Positions 1-8,477 of a stretch of DNA of 64,000 bases are shown one piece after another. Origin of the DNA: Chitinophaga sp. 180180018-3 (lineage in GTDB: Bacteria; Bacteroidota; Bacteroidia; Chitinophagales; Chitinophagaceae). The DNA is taken from assembly GCF_037893185.1 (NCBI RefSeq), contig NZ_CP140772.1:5270001-5334000 (forward strand). The letters are read 5' to 3'. The notes under the pieces were generated by a model. That model made no database searches, was not told the DNA's origin, and saw only the letters and a list, made by a program, of their open reading frames with translations. How positions within the stretch are numbered: the first letter of the stretch is position 1; every line of letters starts with the position of its first letter. The position numbers and the translations under genes are program-made.

Positions 1-1613
1 GTAAAGCCTTCTAAATAATCAAAAGTGTAACTGAATAAACCATCCGGCCCCAAAGCCGCTGTACAACGGCCCTGCCGGTCGTAATGAAAGGTGAACGTAG
101 TGCCGTTGTTAAAACGACGGGCAATGATATACTGGTTCTCCCACTCAAAGCTATTGTGATGCCCTTCGGCATTATACATTTCTTTGAGCGTACCGCCGGC
201 ATGGTAGGTATAACGCACCATTTCCACCAGTATGCCCCGGTCGCCCAATTCCGGATGCGGCGCCTGTACGGCGGTAATCAGGCGGTCTTCATTATACCGG
301 ATATAAATATCGCGGTGAGCGCTGTCGTTGATCTTTTCCAGCAGTCCGCCATCGCTGTAATAAAAACGGATAGCAAACCCATTGCGGTCGGTAATACTGC
401 GCAGTTTACCATGCCCCTGATCGGCGTACCGCGGGCGATCAAAATGATATTGCAGGCCGCCTCTGTCGCTTACATAATACTCGCCTGCTGTGGTGCGATG
501 CAGTTCATATTTTTCCTTCGGGTTGTAAAAGCTGGCCCCCGGCTCCAGCAGCGGAAATACCACCGGTCTGCCGGCCGTATCGTTCATCACTACCACGCCA
601 TCTTCATCGCTTACCAGCAGCGAGATATCGTAACTATGATAGATATTCTTTCCCAGCGGGCCGTCGTAATGGCTATCGCTGTAATAATTAGCTTCCCAGG
701 TAAAAGGAATCGGACCAGGGAGACTGAATCCCTCCAGGTAACTGGCCATATGGCCACTGGCGGCGTCTACCGGCTCTCCCAAAAACTTACAGATAGATGG
801 CTGAACAGCTGCCCTGAACTTGCTGAACTTAGGGGAACGGGCTTCTATTTTTGCTAATACTTTGGTGAGTAACTTACCCAGCATTTTCAGCGCAAACTTC
901 AATCCGTGCATCAGGCCCATAAAAAACAGGGCATTGAGCAGATCAGAGAGTTTTAACTGCTGCTCTTCTTTGACACCTCCGATCAGCACCGGTTTGCCGA
1001 TGGGGAGTACTACCATCACGGCTGTCAGGAAATTAAGATAGAAGCCGCCGATAGGATTGTTCATCAGGATTTTTCCTATATCCTGGCAGGAATAAGCGCG
1101 GCATAACCAGGTGCTCTGGTACATACCCTGACTGATCACCGTTTTGCTGCCATGCGACAGCTGGCCTTCATGCGGGTGAAAGAATTTTGGCAACAGGAAC
1201 AAAGGATGCGGTATCACGGAATGCAGCAGGTTGAGTTTGCTGACGATCTTACCCAGCCCTTTGAATTTCCCCATGAAAGGAGGCACGGAGGGCATCCCCC
1301 AGAGGGCGCCTTGCGCAACGCCTTTATGCATGCCGTTAAAATACACGGTTCCACCCATAGGCACATTCCGGGCAATCTGAAATCCTTTTTTCGGGTCATA
1401 CACCGGTATGGCTGGCAGGGTGATATGGATGTAATCCATCGGATCAAAGATCAGCGCGGCGAAGGGAGTGATGGGGCAGGGCGTGAATGGCCAGGGTACT
1501 TTCAGCATGTGAAAATCGAGCCCAAGAACAATATCAAAATGTTTAGCCACGGGCTTAGGATCAACAGAGGGTCGGGGCTGCAATGGAATGCTTTTAATTT
1601 TTATATACGCCAT
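1..1613 (-). CDS. Rhs-family polymorphic toxin, N-terminal part (cut by window edge)
   Basis: An open reading frame runs from ATG at 1613 leftwards to the window edge, giving about 537 residues of an incomplete protein. An in-frame stop lies 9 codons upstream of the ATG, so this is the first possible start. The first ~230 residues contain hydrophobic stretches and end in a PAAR-like tail (NPIGGFY, then LPIGKPVLIGG). From about residue 270 it shows a DUF6531-type start (GEPVDAASGHM) followed by YD-type repeats (HYDRQGRC, FSYTFDYLEG). Such proteins form a beta-cocoon that encloses a C-terminal toxin and are usually delivered by a type VI-like apparatus. The toxin end, which would define the activity, and any immunity gene lie outside the window. 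The family call is secure, while the delivery route is inferred. Confidence 0.85.
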   Translation of the reverse strand, partial: MAYIKIKSIPLQPRPSVDPKPVAKHFDIVLGLDFHMLKVPWPFTPCPITPFAALIFDPMDYIHITLPAIPVYDPKKGFQIARNVPMGGTVYFNGMHKGVAQGALWGMPSVPPFMGKFKGLGKIVSKLNLLHSVIPHPLFLLPKFFHPHEGQLSHGSKTVISQGMYQSTWLCRAYSCQDIGKILMNNPIGGFYLNFLTAVMVVLPIGKPVLIGGVKEEQQLKLSDLLNALFFMGLMHGLKFALKMLGKLLTKVLAKIEARSPKFSKFRAAVQPSICKFLGEPVDAASGHMASYLEGFSLPGPIPFTWEANYYSDSHYDGPLGKNIYHSYDISLLVSDEDGVVVMNDTAGRPVVFPLLEPGASFYNPKEKYELHRTTAGEYYVSDRGGLQYHFDRPRYADQGHGKLRSITDRNGFAIRFYYSDGGLLEKINDSAHRDIYIRYNEDRLITAVQAPHPELGDRGILVEMVRYTYHAGGTLKEMYNAEGHHNSFEWENQYIIARRFNNGTTFTFHYDRQGRCTAALGPDGLFSYTFDYLEGF

Positions 1614-1936
1614 CAGTGGTATGTTTTGAGATGGATGTTATACACACACTGTACTACTGCAAAGAAGCATGAAAACATGGGATAACCATTTATAGTGAAC
1701 ATTTTTTGTCATCACGCCAGGTCATACAAACTTTACAGAGGGGTGAGTTTTTCAATATGTTATAAATCTACATTAAAAACAGGTAGTTTCCATACCTAAC
1801 CTTATGCTGTGATAAACTTTATGTAAAAATAACATCAGTTTTACTGTCCCGATGCAGCGAAAGCCAAACAAACCGGGTATATATTATTGATTTTCATACA
1901 CTTACCATTAACCAACCGTTCATGCTCAGATCATCT

Positions 1937-1994
1937 TCAGAGTATGCTCAGAGTATCCTCCATCTAACTATGTCTCGTCCTCCCTCTAACTAAT
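1937..1994. repeat. Direct repeats of 11 and 22 bp upstream of the Rhs gene
   Basis: TCAGAGTATGC at 1937 is followed directly by TCAGAGTATCC at 1948, an 11-bp tandem repeat. TCCTCCATCTAACTA at 1956 and TCCTCCCTCTAACTA at 1978 form a second pair exactly 22 bp apart. They lie about 340 bp upstream of the Rhs start in a 490-bp gene-free stretch. Two-turn spacing suggests a dimeric regulator site, possibly for a response regulator; this is inference. Confidence 0.5.
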
Positions 1995-2030
1995 ATAATA
2001 TTCTCATCTTGGCGCCATTATCGTATTACA

Positions 2031-2091
2031 AATGAAGAGCGAAGCTCTTAGCGATTAATCATATTATCCGCCAAGTTCTTCGCTCTTCATT
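2031..2091. repeat. Imperfect palindrome, 23-bp arms
   Basis: Left arm 2031-2053 and right arm 2069-2091 are reverse complements with three mismatches around a 15-nt AT-rich loop. The core AGAGCGAAG...CTTAGCG is shared with the palindrome at 61861-61948, so it is probably a dispersed repeat. It lies 13 bp past the stop of the aldolase gene and may also act as its transcription terminator, although no clean T-run follows. Confidence 0.7.
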
Positions 2092-2104
2092 CTTATTTCT
2101 TAAT

Positions 2105-3178
2105 TCACGCCACTGTAACCTGTTCATTCAAATAAACATCCTGAATAGCATTCAATAACGCAGCTCCTTCCGCCATAGGGCGCTGGAAGGCTTTACGACC
2201 GGAAATAAGGCCCATGCCACCGGCCCGTTTGTTGATGACGGCAGTACGCACCGCTTCGGCCAGGTCGGCTGCTCCTTCGGAAGCGCCACCGGAGTTGATC
2301 AGGCCCATACGGCCCATGTAGCAGTTGGCTACCTGGTAGCGGCACAGATCGATCGGGTTATCAGAAGTGAGTTCAGTATAGATACGTTCATCGAGTTTAC
2401 CATATGAGGAGCTGCCGGTGTTCAGTGCTTTGTAGCCACCATTCACAGTAGGAAGCTTCTGCTTGATAATATCGGCCTGAATGGTTACACCCAGATGATT
2501 GGCCTGCCCGGTAAGGTCGGCCGCGAGGTGGTAGTCCACATCTTTCTTGAAGGCATCGTTCCTCAGATAACACCAGAGGATGGTAGCCATGCCCAGTTCA
2601 TGTGCACGTTCAAATGCGTTCGCTACTTCTACCAGTTGCCGGTCGGCCTGGTCGGAGCCGAAATAGATAGTAGCTCCTACTGCTACTGCACCCAGGTTCC
2701 AGGCTTCTTCCACGGTGCCATACATTACCTGATCCGCTTTGTTAGGATAGGTCAGCAACTCGTTATGGTTGATCTTTACGATGAAAGGAATGCGATGTGC
2801 ATACAACCGGGATACGGATGCCAGCACCCCAAAAGTGGAAGCCACTGCATTACAGCCGCCTTCAATAGCCAGTTTCACAATATTCTCAGGATCAAAATAA
2901 GCGGGATACTTAGCAAAGGAAGCACCAGCGCTGTGCTCTACGCACTGGTCTACCGGCAGTATAGACATATAGCCTGTACCTGCCAGGCGGCCATGGCTAA
3001 ACAATTGCCCCAGGCTCCTTAGTACCTGCGGGTTACGGCTGGACGGCTGGTAAATTTTATTGACGGTGTCTGGTCCGGGCAGATGCAGCAGGTCTCTGCT
3101 GATGGTCTTACTTTCGTGCTGAAGCAGGGTATCGCTTTCTTTTCCCAGTAATTCGCTGATTTTTTCCAAGGATAACAT
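2105..3178 (-). CDS. fbaB: Class I fructose-bisphosphate aldolase, DhnA/FbaB type
   Basis: The 357-residue protein matches the DhnA-type class I aldolases that cleave fructose 1,6-bisphosphate into glyceraldehyde 3-phosphate and dihydroxyacetone phosphate through a Schiff base, without metal. The stretch ADIIKQK around Lys239 fits the Schiff-base lysine of this family. Other family-like parts are the N-terminal [11 protein letters not shown] segment and the C-terminal [17 protein letters not shown], which should help bind phosphate. It is expected to be cytosolic and to act in glycolysis or gluconeogenesis. It is monocistronic or co-transcribed with the small acidic gene upstream (3228-3398), 49 bp away. 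A palindrome follows the stop. The length is normal for the family. Confidence 0.92.
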   Translation of the reverse strand: MLSLEKISELLGKESDTLLQHESKTISRDLLHLPGPDTVNKIYQPSSRNPQVLRSLGQLFSHGRLAGTGYMSILPVDQCVEHSAGASFAKYPAYFDPENIVKLAIEGGCNAVASTFGVLASVSRLYAHRIPFIVKINHNELLTYPNKADQVMYGTVEEAWNLGAVAVGATIYFGSDQADRQLVEVANAFERAHELGMATILWCYLRNDAFKKDVDYHLAADLTGQANHLGVTIQADIIKQKLPTVNGGYKALNTGSSSYGKLDERIYTELTSDNPIDLCRYQVANCYMGRMGLINSGGASEGAADLAEAVRTAVINKRAGGMGLISGRKAFQRPMAEGAALLNAIQDVYLNEQVTVA

Positions 3179-3227
3179 AAACAGGAATTTTTTAGTACGA
3201 CTAATTTAAGGAATTAAAAGCATCCGG

Positions 3228-3398
3228 TTAATACGGTATGGGGCCTTTAGGTCTGGATGGTTCTTCTCTTTCTTCTGAAACCATTTCTGTGCCTTCAAAA
3301 GCGCCGCCGGAACCATCATGAATAACAGGTTCTGTCTCCTTAACCTCTTCTTCTCTTTTCCCGGTCTTTTCCTCATCCGGGATAATGTAATTGCTCAT
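3228..3398 (-). CDS. Small acidic hypothetical protein, 56 aa
   Basis: ATG at 3398 opens a 56-residue frame ending TAA at 3228. The product is very charged and rich in Glu, with a glycine patch (HDGSGGAFEG) and a Pro-rich end (SRPKGPIPY). It has no signal peptide or membrane segment and probably is disordered. It is in the same direction as the aldolase gene with a 49-bp gap. I do not recognise a characterised family. Clean codon use and the absence of competing frames make it plausible, but it remains a prediction. Confidence 0.5.
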   Translation of the reverse strand: MSNYIIPDEEKTGKREEEVKETEPVIHDGSGGAFEGTEMVSEEREEPSRPKGPIPY

Positions 3399-4014
3399 AG
3401 AAGCAAATTTAGGGAATACGGGCTATTAAGGGCTTTCATCATTTAAAAACACAATTTGAATTAATAGATAAATAATATAATTTTGAAAGAAGCATATGTA
3501 ATGGTATGCCGGACCATAAAGAATTACCGGAAGAAGATTTAATATGAAGCAATCCCTCCTGGAAAATCCGTTTGAAGTTTTGTATGGAGTTACAACTGTT
3601 ATTATCTGATGATGATTGAATTCTGACCCTTTTGTTTACATGTAAAACCCTATTATTGTTGGCTATGGTATTGAAGAAAATTAATTTTAAGAAGATGATC
3701 CTGGTGATACCCGAAATACATTCACTGTTGAGTGCTATCTTATTACAACTTCCTGAAGAAGGATGGCTGAATCATTCTTCTTCTCCCGGAAAAACTATAA
3801 CTTTGAAAGACAGCTCCCTCCTTGAGGCCGGGCTGGGAAACAGACAATGTTACACTGGTAAGGGAATTTCACGTACCTGCTTTGAATGACCATTAAGAAG
3901 AATAAAGTTTAAAGCCTATAACCATTTTGACCAGAAAATCAGGGGAGTCCTTATGAAAACATTTATTATAGCTCACACCTGAATGCAATTGCGCAAAACC
4001 CCTTTTTGCTTACT
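3399..4014. other. Gene-poor stretch upstream of the hybrid kinase
   Basis: AT-rich DNA of about 615 bp. It holds a few short open frames on the + strand, for example ATG at 3665 to TGA at 3889 (about 74 residues, no recognisable domain, low-complexity look) and a 21-codon frame starting at 3543. None has a convincing start context or known family, so I leave them uncalled. The stretch must hold the promoter of the kinase gene at 4015, but I see no clear TAnnTTTG box. Confidence 0.4.
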
Positions 4015-5739
4015 ATGATTAAAACTATTAAAGAGTATACCAAAAAAATTATTTTGACCGGAACTCAGGGAGTCACTGAAGAAGAGCAGAAAAAAAGGAT
4101 CATGCTCGTTAACAGTTTGAGTCTGGTATTAGGCTTATTGATCGCGGTGGTTGGAATACTCTTCTACCTGATGTCGGAGCAGCTTTCTATTCTTATCCCG
4201 GCATCGGCAGAACTGGCATTAACCTGTTCTGCAATCTATCTTAATCACAGAGGTAAGTATCTTGCAGCAGCACTAACTACTTTCCTTGTTCAGTGCGCAG
4301 CTTCCGTATATTTCGGATTACTGCTGAGCAATATCATAGAGTTACAGGCAATGATCATCTTCCTAATATCTATTATTTACCTCCTTTTCAAAAATATCTA
4401 TATCAGAAGAGGAGCACTGGTGCTTGCGGTGCTAATTCTCGGTCTGTTGGAGACTTGCTATCACTACCAAATGACCTCTACCATCCCACTGAATATCCAC
4501 CAGGCATTTGCGTTCAGAATACTGGCAATGGCCGGAGTACTTATTCTGATCATATTGGTAAGTAAACCATATGTTGATAGCAATGACCTCAACCAGCAAT
4601 TGAAAAGAAGCAATTATTTTAAAAAGATATTTGTGTACCAGGTCACCCACGAGCTGAGAACCCCGCTGAATGCGATATATGGTGTAGCGCAGCTACTGAA
4701 GCGGGAAATAAAACTGGACGAGCGTCTCAAGGGTATCACCCCACTGGTAGATCAATTATTGGCCGCCAGTAACAATACCCGAAATATTGTCAACAATGTG
4801 TTGGATATGGCGCAGATTGAAAGCGGTAACTGCGAGTCTTTGTCAAAAGAAGCATTCGACCTGCAAATATTCCTCGAAAAGATTGTTGATGTCAACAGGG
4901 TTATTGCGCGTACCCGCAACATCCGGCTACAGCTGACTATTCAGGATATGCCACAGGTAATCTACTGCGATATGCTGAATCTAAGCCAGATTGTTACCAA
5001 CCTGCTTGGCAACGCCATCAAATATGCTGATAAAAACACGCTCGTAAAACTGGAAGTGAAAGGTATGAATGACCAGTGGACCATGAAAGTGAGCAACTAT
5101 GGCCCTGTAATCCCCGCGTCGAAACTGGAGAGCATGTTTGATCCTTTCATGACCGACAAAAGTAAATACACCGAAGGCACCGGTCTCGGCTTATATATTG
5201 TGAAAAACAAAGTAGGCTCAATGAATGGTGATATCGCTGTGAACAGTATAGCCCCAGGTATCACTACTTTTACGATCACATTACCTCTTCAGGCAGGTAG
5301 GCCGGAAGACATCGGACACGAAAATGAAGAAGCAGTAGAACGCGATCTCAGCGACATTCACGTCATTGTTGCAGAGGACAATGAAATGAATGCCACGCTG
5401 ATCTCACGATTCCTGAAACAAATCGGCTGTTCCGTAGCACTTGTTACCAATGGCCTGGAAGTACTTGACGAAATCAACAACTGTTTTCCGGACATCATTA
5501 TCATGGACTATCACATGAATATGATGGATGGGAAGGAAACATTGATACATCTTCAGCAGGATGAAACATTGAAAAGCATTCCTGTAATCATCGCTACCGG
5601 GGATGCCTTCACAGAATCAAGAGAGGAACTTCTCGCTGAGGGGGCAAAAGCTTTCATTGAAAAACCTATAGATTACAAGTCCCTACAGAAAATAATCCAT
5701 CAACAACTACATCATGTCAGTGGAGAGTTACAGGAATAG
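4015..5739 (+). CDS. Membrane-bound hybrid histidine kinase with C-terminal receiver
   Basis: The start ATG at 4015 is preferred over an upstream TTG and gives 574 residues. About six hydrophobic segments fill residues 33-185 without a recognisable extracytoplasmic sensor, so it may sense something in the membrane. A HisKA domain follows with phospho-acceptor His212 in VTHELRTPLN, then HATPase_c with N box NLLGNAIKYA and G2 box GTGLGLYIV. The G1 box reads SNYGPVIP where DxGxG is usual, so the adenine-binding Asp appears replaced by Asn. The receiver domain at ~447-570 has Asp498 (IIIMDYHM), the acidic pair AEDN and the Lys in EKP. No DNA-binding domain is present. It converges with the terpene cyclase gene, with only 11 bp between the two stops. 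Confidence 0.9.
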   Translation: MIKTIKEYTKKIILTGTQGVTEEEQKKRIMLVNSLSLVLGLLIAVVGILFYLMSEQLSILIPASAELALTCSAIYLNHRGKYLAAALTTFLVQCAASVYFGLLLSNIIELQAMIIFLISIIYLLFKNIYIRRGALVLAVLILGLLETCYHYQMTSTIPLNIHQAFAFRILAMAGVLILIILVSKPYVDSNDLNQQLKRSNYFKKIFVYQVTHELRTPLNAIYGVAQLLKREIKLDERLKGITPLVDQLLAASNNTRNIVNNVLDMAQIESGNCESLSKEAFDLQIFLEKIVDVNRVIARTRNIRLQLTIQDMPQVIYCDMLNLSQIVTNLLGNAIKYADKNTLVKLEVKGMNDQWTMKVSNYGPVIPASKLESMFDPFMTDKSKYTEGTGLGLYIVKNKVGSMNGDIAVNSIAPGITTFTITLPLQAGRPEDIGHENEEAVERDLSDIHVIVAEDNEMNATLISRFLKQIGCSVALVTNGLEVLDEINNCFPDIIIMDYHMNMMDGKETLIHLQQDETLKSIPVIIATGDAFTESREELLAEGAKAFIEKPIDYKSLQKIIHQQLHHVSGELQE

Positions 5740-5750
5740 CTTATTGCACA

Positions 5751-6884
5751 TTAAACAATTGCAGCTACTTCCGCCAGTCGGGTTTCCTGCCATATGGAAT
5801 GCGGGCGTTTGTAGCGTTTAGTGTACACCTGCCACATCCAGCTCGCTTGTACACAACGTTCCAGACCACTTATATGTGCTTCCAGCTTATCTACCATCTC
5901 AGAATCCCTGGGCAATTGCTGATACCCCCTTGTTCTAACCTGGTTCACCAGCATGGAAAACTCGTGTAGCAAATTCCGTACGATTTCCGCAGCCCCCTTG
6001 ATCACATCTGGCAATGATAAAAATGGATTATTCAGAGCCATTATCATCAACAGGTTGGAGTCTGATGAATTATCGATTACTTCCTTTTCAAAAGAGAAAA
6101 GGTCATTCATCAAACAACCAATGGCGGCAGTAACATATTGTAATCTTTTCATATCATCCGCGATAGCAGCGCGTTCCATCCAGCGCCAGTCAAGAAACTG
6201 TCCTTCACTGTATTCAATCAGCTGGATAGTATGATGCATGCCAGACACATGGCAGCGCATATCCACGTAGGTATTGATGTCAGGAACATATCCCAGGGCT
6301 GATGTGTTGCAGTCAAGATGCGTTACCTCGATGTGATAGTTATACATTTTTCTGAATTCATCGAACCAGCCAGCGGGAGATGTATGACAAATATCCCGCA
6401 TCATTTCGGCGTTAGCCTCTTCTACAAAATGTGCATCTACCGGCAAATGAAGCGGCAGGTCGAGCTTCGCCATCCGCTCTCTTATCGCGTTGGCGGCAAG
6501 CTGCTCTCCTTTACTGAGATGGGCAAATACCTCTCTGCCCATCGTATCATTCAGATAGAAATCGACAGCACAATTTTTGAGGATGGCAACCATACGGTAA
6601 AGATTGGCAGTCGGAAACAAATAGATAGCACAGGTAATGTAATGCTCGGCATTAGGTAACCAGATGTTGTACTGCTGCCCATACTCTTGCGCCGAGCGTT
6701 TCAACTGCCGTGCGTAGGCATGGGGGCGAAAGGACTGGCAAAACTCTTCAAGTTGGAATTGCTCGTTGTTAAAGAGATCCTGCAATGAAAAACAGGTGGT
6801 ACCCTGAGACATTAAAAAAGCATATTCTTGTTGAATTTTTTGCATTGTGGCAAGAGATGTTGCCATCTGAACACTGTGTTGCAT
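5751..6884 (-). CDS. Class I terpene cyclase (terpene synthase family 2)
   Basis: The 377-residue protein from ATG 6884 (the only ATG; an upstream TTG would add 15 residues) has the hallmarks of bacterial class I terpene synthases, which ionise a prenyl diphosphate with Mg2+ and cyclise it. The NSE triad is exact: Asn260, Ser264 and Glu268 in NDLFSFEKE. A candidate diphosphate-sensing Arg is Arg210, and a C-terminal RY pair lies in YTKRYKRP. The aspartate-rich motif is unusual: VDFYLND at 107-113 instead of DDxxD. Related enzymes of Chitinophaga make diterpenes, so this could be a diterpene or sesquiterpene synthase; the product cannot be read from sequence. No prenyltransferase, P450 or methyltransferase gene is adjacent. 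A good promoter lies at 7009-7039. Confidence 0.85.
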   Translation of the reverse strand: MQHSVQMATSLATMQKIQQEYAFLMSQGTTCFSLQDLFNNEQFQLEEFCQSFRPHAYARQLKRSAQEYGQQYNIWLPNAEHYITCAIYLFPTANLYRMVAILKNCAVDFYLNDTMGREVFAHLSKGEQLAANAIRERMAKLDLPLHLPVDAHFVEEANAEMMRDICHTSPAGWFDEFRKMYNYHIEVTHLDCNTSALGYVPDINTYVDMRCHVSGMHHTIQLIEYSEGQFLDWRWMERAAIADDMKRLQYVTAAIGCLMNDLFSFEKEVIDNSSDSNLLMIMALNNPFLSLPDVIKGAAEIVRNLLHEFSMLVNQVRTRGYQQLPRDSEMVDKLEAHISGLERCVQASWMWQVYTKRYKRPHSIWQETRLAEVAAIV

Positions 6885-7008
6885 AATCGTAAATTTTATG
6901 TGAGAATGACAATTAAAAAGTATTTCCAAGGCCTGTAAAATGGAGAGAATGGTTATTCATCAGAGCTAAACAACACTGGATGAAAAGGGCTTCAAATGAC
7001 GTTCAAAA

Positions 7009-7039
7009 CAAATGTATTATACTTTTAATGTACGACAAA
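7009..7039 (-). promoter_or_regulatory. Bacteroidota-type promoter of the terpene cyclase
   Basis: Read on the minus strand, TTTG (7039-7036) is followed by 19 nt and then TACATTTG (7016-7009), matching the -33 TTTG and -7 TAnnTTTG elements of the Bacteroidota housekeeping sigma factor. The leader to ATG 6884 would be about 115-120 nt. Confidence 0.6.
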
Positions 7040-7108
7040 ATGCCAGAAACCCACATACCCGCGGTAAGTTTTCATATTCCGGTATATAGTAACCCGCTTA
7101 CCTTTATT

Positions 7109-7116
7109 TATCTTTG
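7109..7116 (+). promoter_or_regulatory. -7 box TATCTTTG of the histidine phosphatase gene
   Basis: TATCTTTG fits the TAnnTTTG -7 consensus of Bacteroidota. It overlaps a possible TTG start codon at 7114, which argues for the downstream ATG at 7141 as the true start. A -33 element is not obvious. Confidence 0.5.
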
Positions 7117-7140
7117 CCCCGGAATTTTAAAAAAAGCTAT

Positions 7141-7716
7141 ATGACTCGGATCGCGATCATCCGCCATGGAACCACATCCTGGAACAAAGAAGGCAGGGCA
7201 CAGGGCTATTCAGACATCCCGCTGGACGAAGAAGGCCTCCTGCAGGCAGCCAAACTCGGACAGTGGCTTACCGGCCAGGACTGGGAAGTCATCTATTCCA
7301 GTCACCTGATCCGTGCCAGGCAAACGGCGGCTATTATCGCACAGGAGCTCAGCATCGATTCCGTTATACAGGACGAACGTATAGGGGAAGCTGGTGGCGG
7401 CCTCACGGAAGGCACCACCGAAGAAGACCGTATCCGTAAATGGGGCGAAAACTGGAAACAACTCGATCTGGGCCAGGAAAGTAATTCCTCCGTTGTAGGC
7501 CGGGGCCTCTCTTTTATGGACGACCTGCTCAGCACCAACAACGGCAAAAATATCATGATCGTTACCCACGGCAGCTTTATCCGGCAAATGCTCGATAAAC
7601 TGTTCCCGACCATGCAGCCAACACCGGCAATGAAGAATACATCTTTTACTCAGTTGAGGGTGTTGAACCAGGATTGGACTTGTGAAGTGTTTAATAGCGT
7701 AACGCACCTGGAGTAG
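7141..7716 (+). CDS. Histidine phosphatase family protein (phosphoglycerate mutase-like)
   Basis: From ATG 7141 the protein has 191 residues. It opens with the RHG motif (IAIIRHGTTSWN, catalytic His9) and has the acid/base glutamate region RIGEAGGGLTEG and the second catalytic His143 in VTHGSF. These mark the branch-1 histidine phosphatase superfamily, which works through a phospho-histidine. Members include cofactor-dependent phosphoglycerate mutases, alpha-ribazole phosphatases and broad phosphatases. At 191 residues it is shorter than true glycolytic GpmA, so a phosphatase is more likely; the substrate is unknown. It ends 41 bp before the response-regulator gene in the same direction and may be co-transcribed with it. 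Confidence 0.85.
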   Translation: MTRIAIIRHGTTSWNKEGRAQGYSDIPLDEEGLLQAAKLGQWLTGQDWEVIYSSHLIRARQTAAIIAQELSIDSVIQDERIGEAGGGLTEGTTEEDRIRKWGENWKQLDLGQESNSSVVGRGLSFMDDLLSTNNGKNIMIVTHGSFIRQMLDKLFPTMQPTPAMKNTSFTQLRVLNQDWTCEVFNSVTHLE

Positions 7717-7757
7717 GATGCTGCATTCTTCATTCCTAATCCTTAATTTCGTTCAAT

Positions 7758-8477
7758 ATGAAGTTACTGCTCATAGAAGACGAACCTGCTGTAGTATCCG
7801 TTATCACCCGTGGGCTTTCTGAAGCCGGGTATGAGGTGAGTGTAGCCCCGGATGGCAACAGCGGCCTGCAAATGGCGCTCAATAATCCGTCGTTCCGATT
7901 GATCATACTGGATGTAATGTTGCCCGGCATGAACGGCATTGAAGTATGCCGCTCGTTGCGTAAAGCCGGAACTGATACCCCTATCCTGATGCTTACCGCA
8001 TTGGGGACTACAGAAAATATTGTCATTGGCCTGGATAGCGGAGCCGATGATTACCTGGTAAAGCCTTTCAAATTGCAGGAGCTGGAAGCACGCCTCAGGA
8101 GCCTGATGCGGAGGAAAGGTACAGGAAATGATATGCCCGTTACCGTTAGTTCGCCGGCAGTACTCAGTATGGCTGATCTTGAGCTCAATACCGATACCAA
8201 AGCCGCCAACAGACAGGGACGAAGCATACAGCTTACCGCCACGGAATACCGGCTGCTGGAATACCTGTTGAGAAATCCCCGCAAAGTGTTATCCCGATTG
8301 GAAATACTGGAGCAGGTATGGGGAATCGACTTCAATATGAACACCAAAGTAGTAGACGTTTATATTAACTATCTCCGGAAAAAAATTAACAAACACAACC
8401 CCGTTGAACTGATTCATACAGTAGTAGGACTGGGATATATGATCCGGGAAAGCAGGGCGAATGAAGATACGTACTAA
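7758..8477 (+). CDS. OmpR/PhoB-family response regulator
   Basis: The 239-residue protein has an N-terminal receiver domain (LLIEDEP acidic pair, phospho-acceptor Asp52 in IILDVMLPG, Thr in MLTALG, Lys in LVKPF) and a C-terminal winged-helix DNA-binding domain (LTATEYRLLEYLLRNP, VVDVYINYLRKKI, VVGLGYMI). It should be phosphorylated by the kinase encoded by the next gene, with which it overlaps by 17 bp. The five 11-bp direct repeats at 9828-9882, directly behind the kinase gene, have the geometry of a PhoB-type operator and are its likely target. It is paralogous to the regulator at 28101. Confidence 0.95.
   Translation: MKLLLIEDEPAVVSVITRGLSEAGYEVSVAPDGNSGLQMALNNPSFRLIILDVMLPGMNGIEVCRSLRKAGTDTPILMLTALGTTENIVIGLDSGADDYLVKPFKLQELEARLRSLMRRKGTGNDMPVTVSSPAVLSMADLELNTDTKAANRQGRSIQLTATEYRLLEYLLRNPRKVLSRLEILEQVWGIDFNMNTKVVDVYINYLRKKINKHNPVELIHTVVGLGYMIRESRANEDTY

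Noticed and set aside
84..857. Long open frame on the + strand (about 257 codons) opposite the Rhs gene
   Set aside because: It lies antisense to a clear Rhs frame that has family motifs throughout; its translation has no recognisable domain and reflects codon bias of the real gene.
3632..3889. Possible small + strand gene upstream of the hybrid kinase
   Set aside because: No domain, doubtful start, odd composition and no partner; nothing beyond openness supports it.
7210..7707. 165-codon minus-strand frame opposite the histidine phosphatase gene
   Set aside because: The plus-strand frame has both catalytic His motifs and a promoter; the opposite frame is a shadow.
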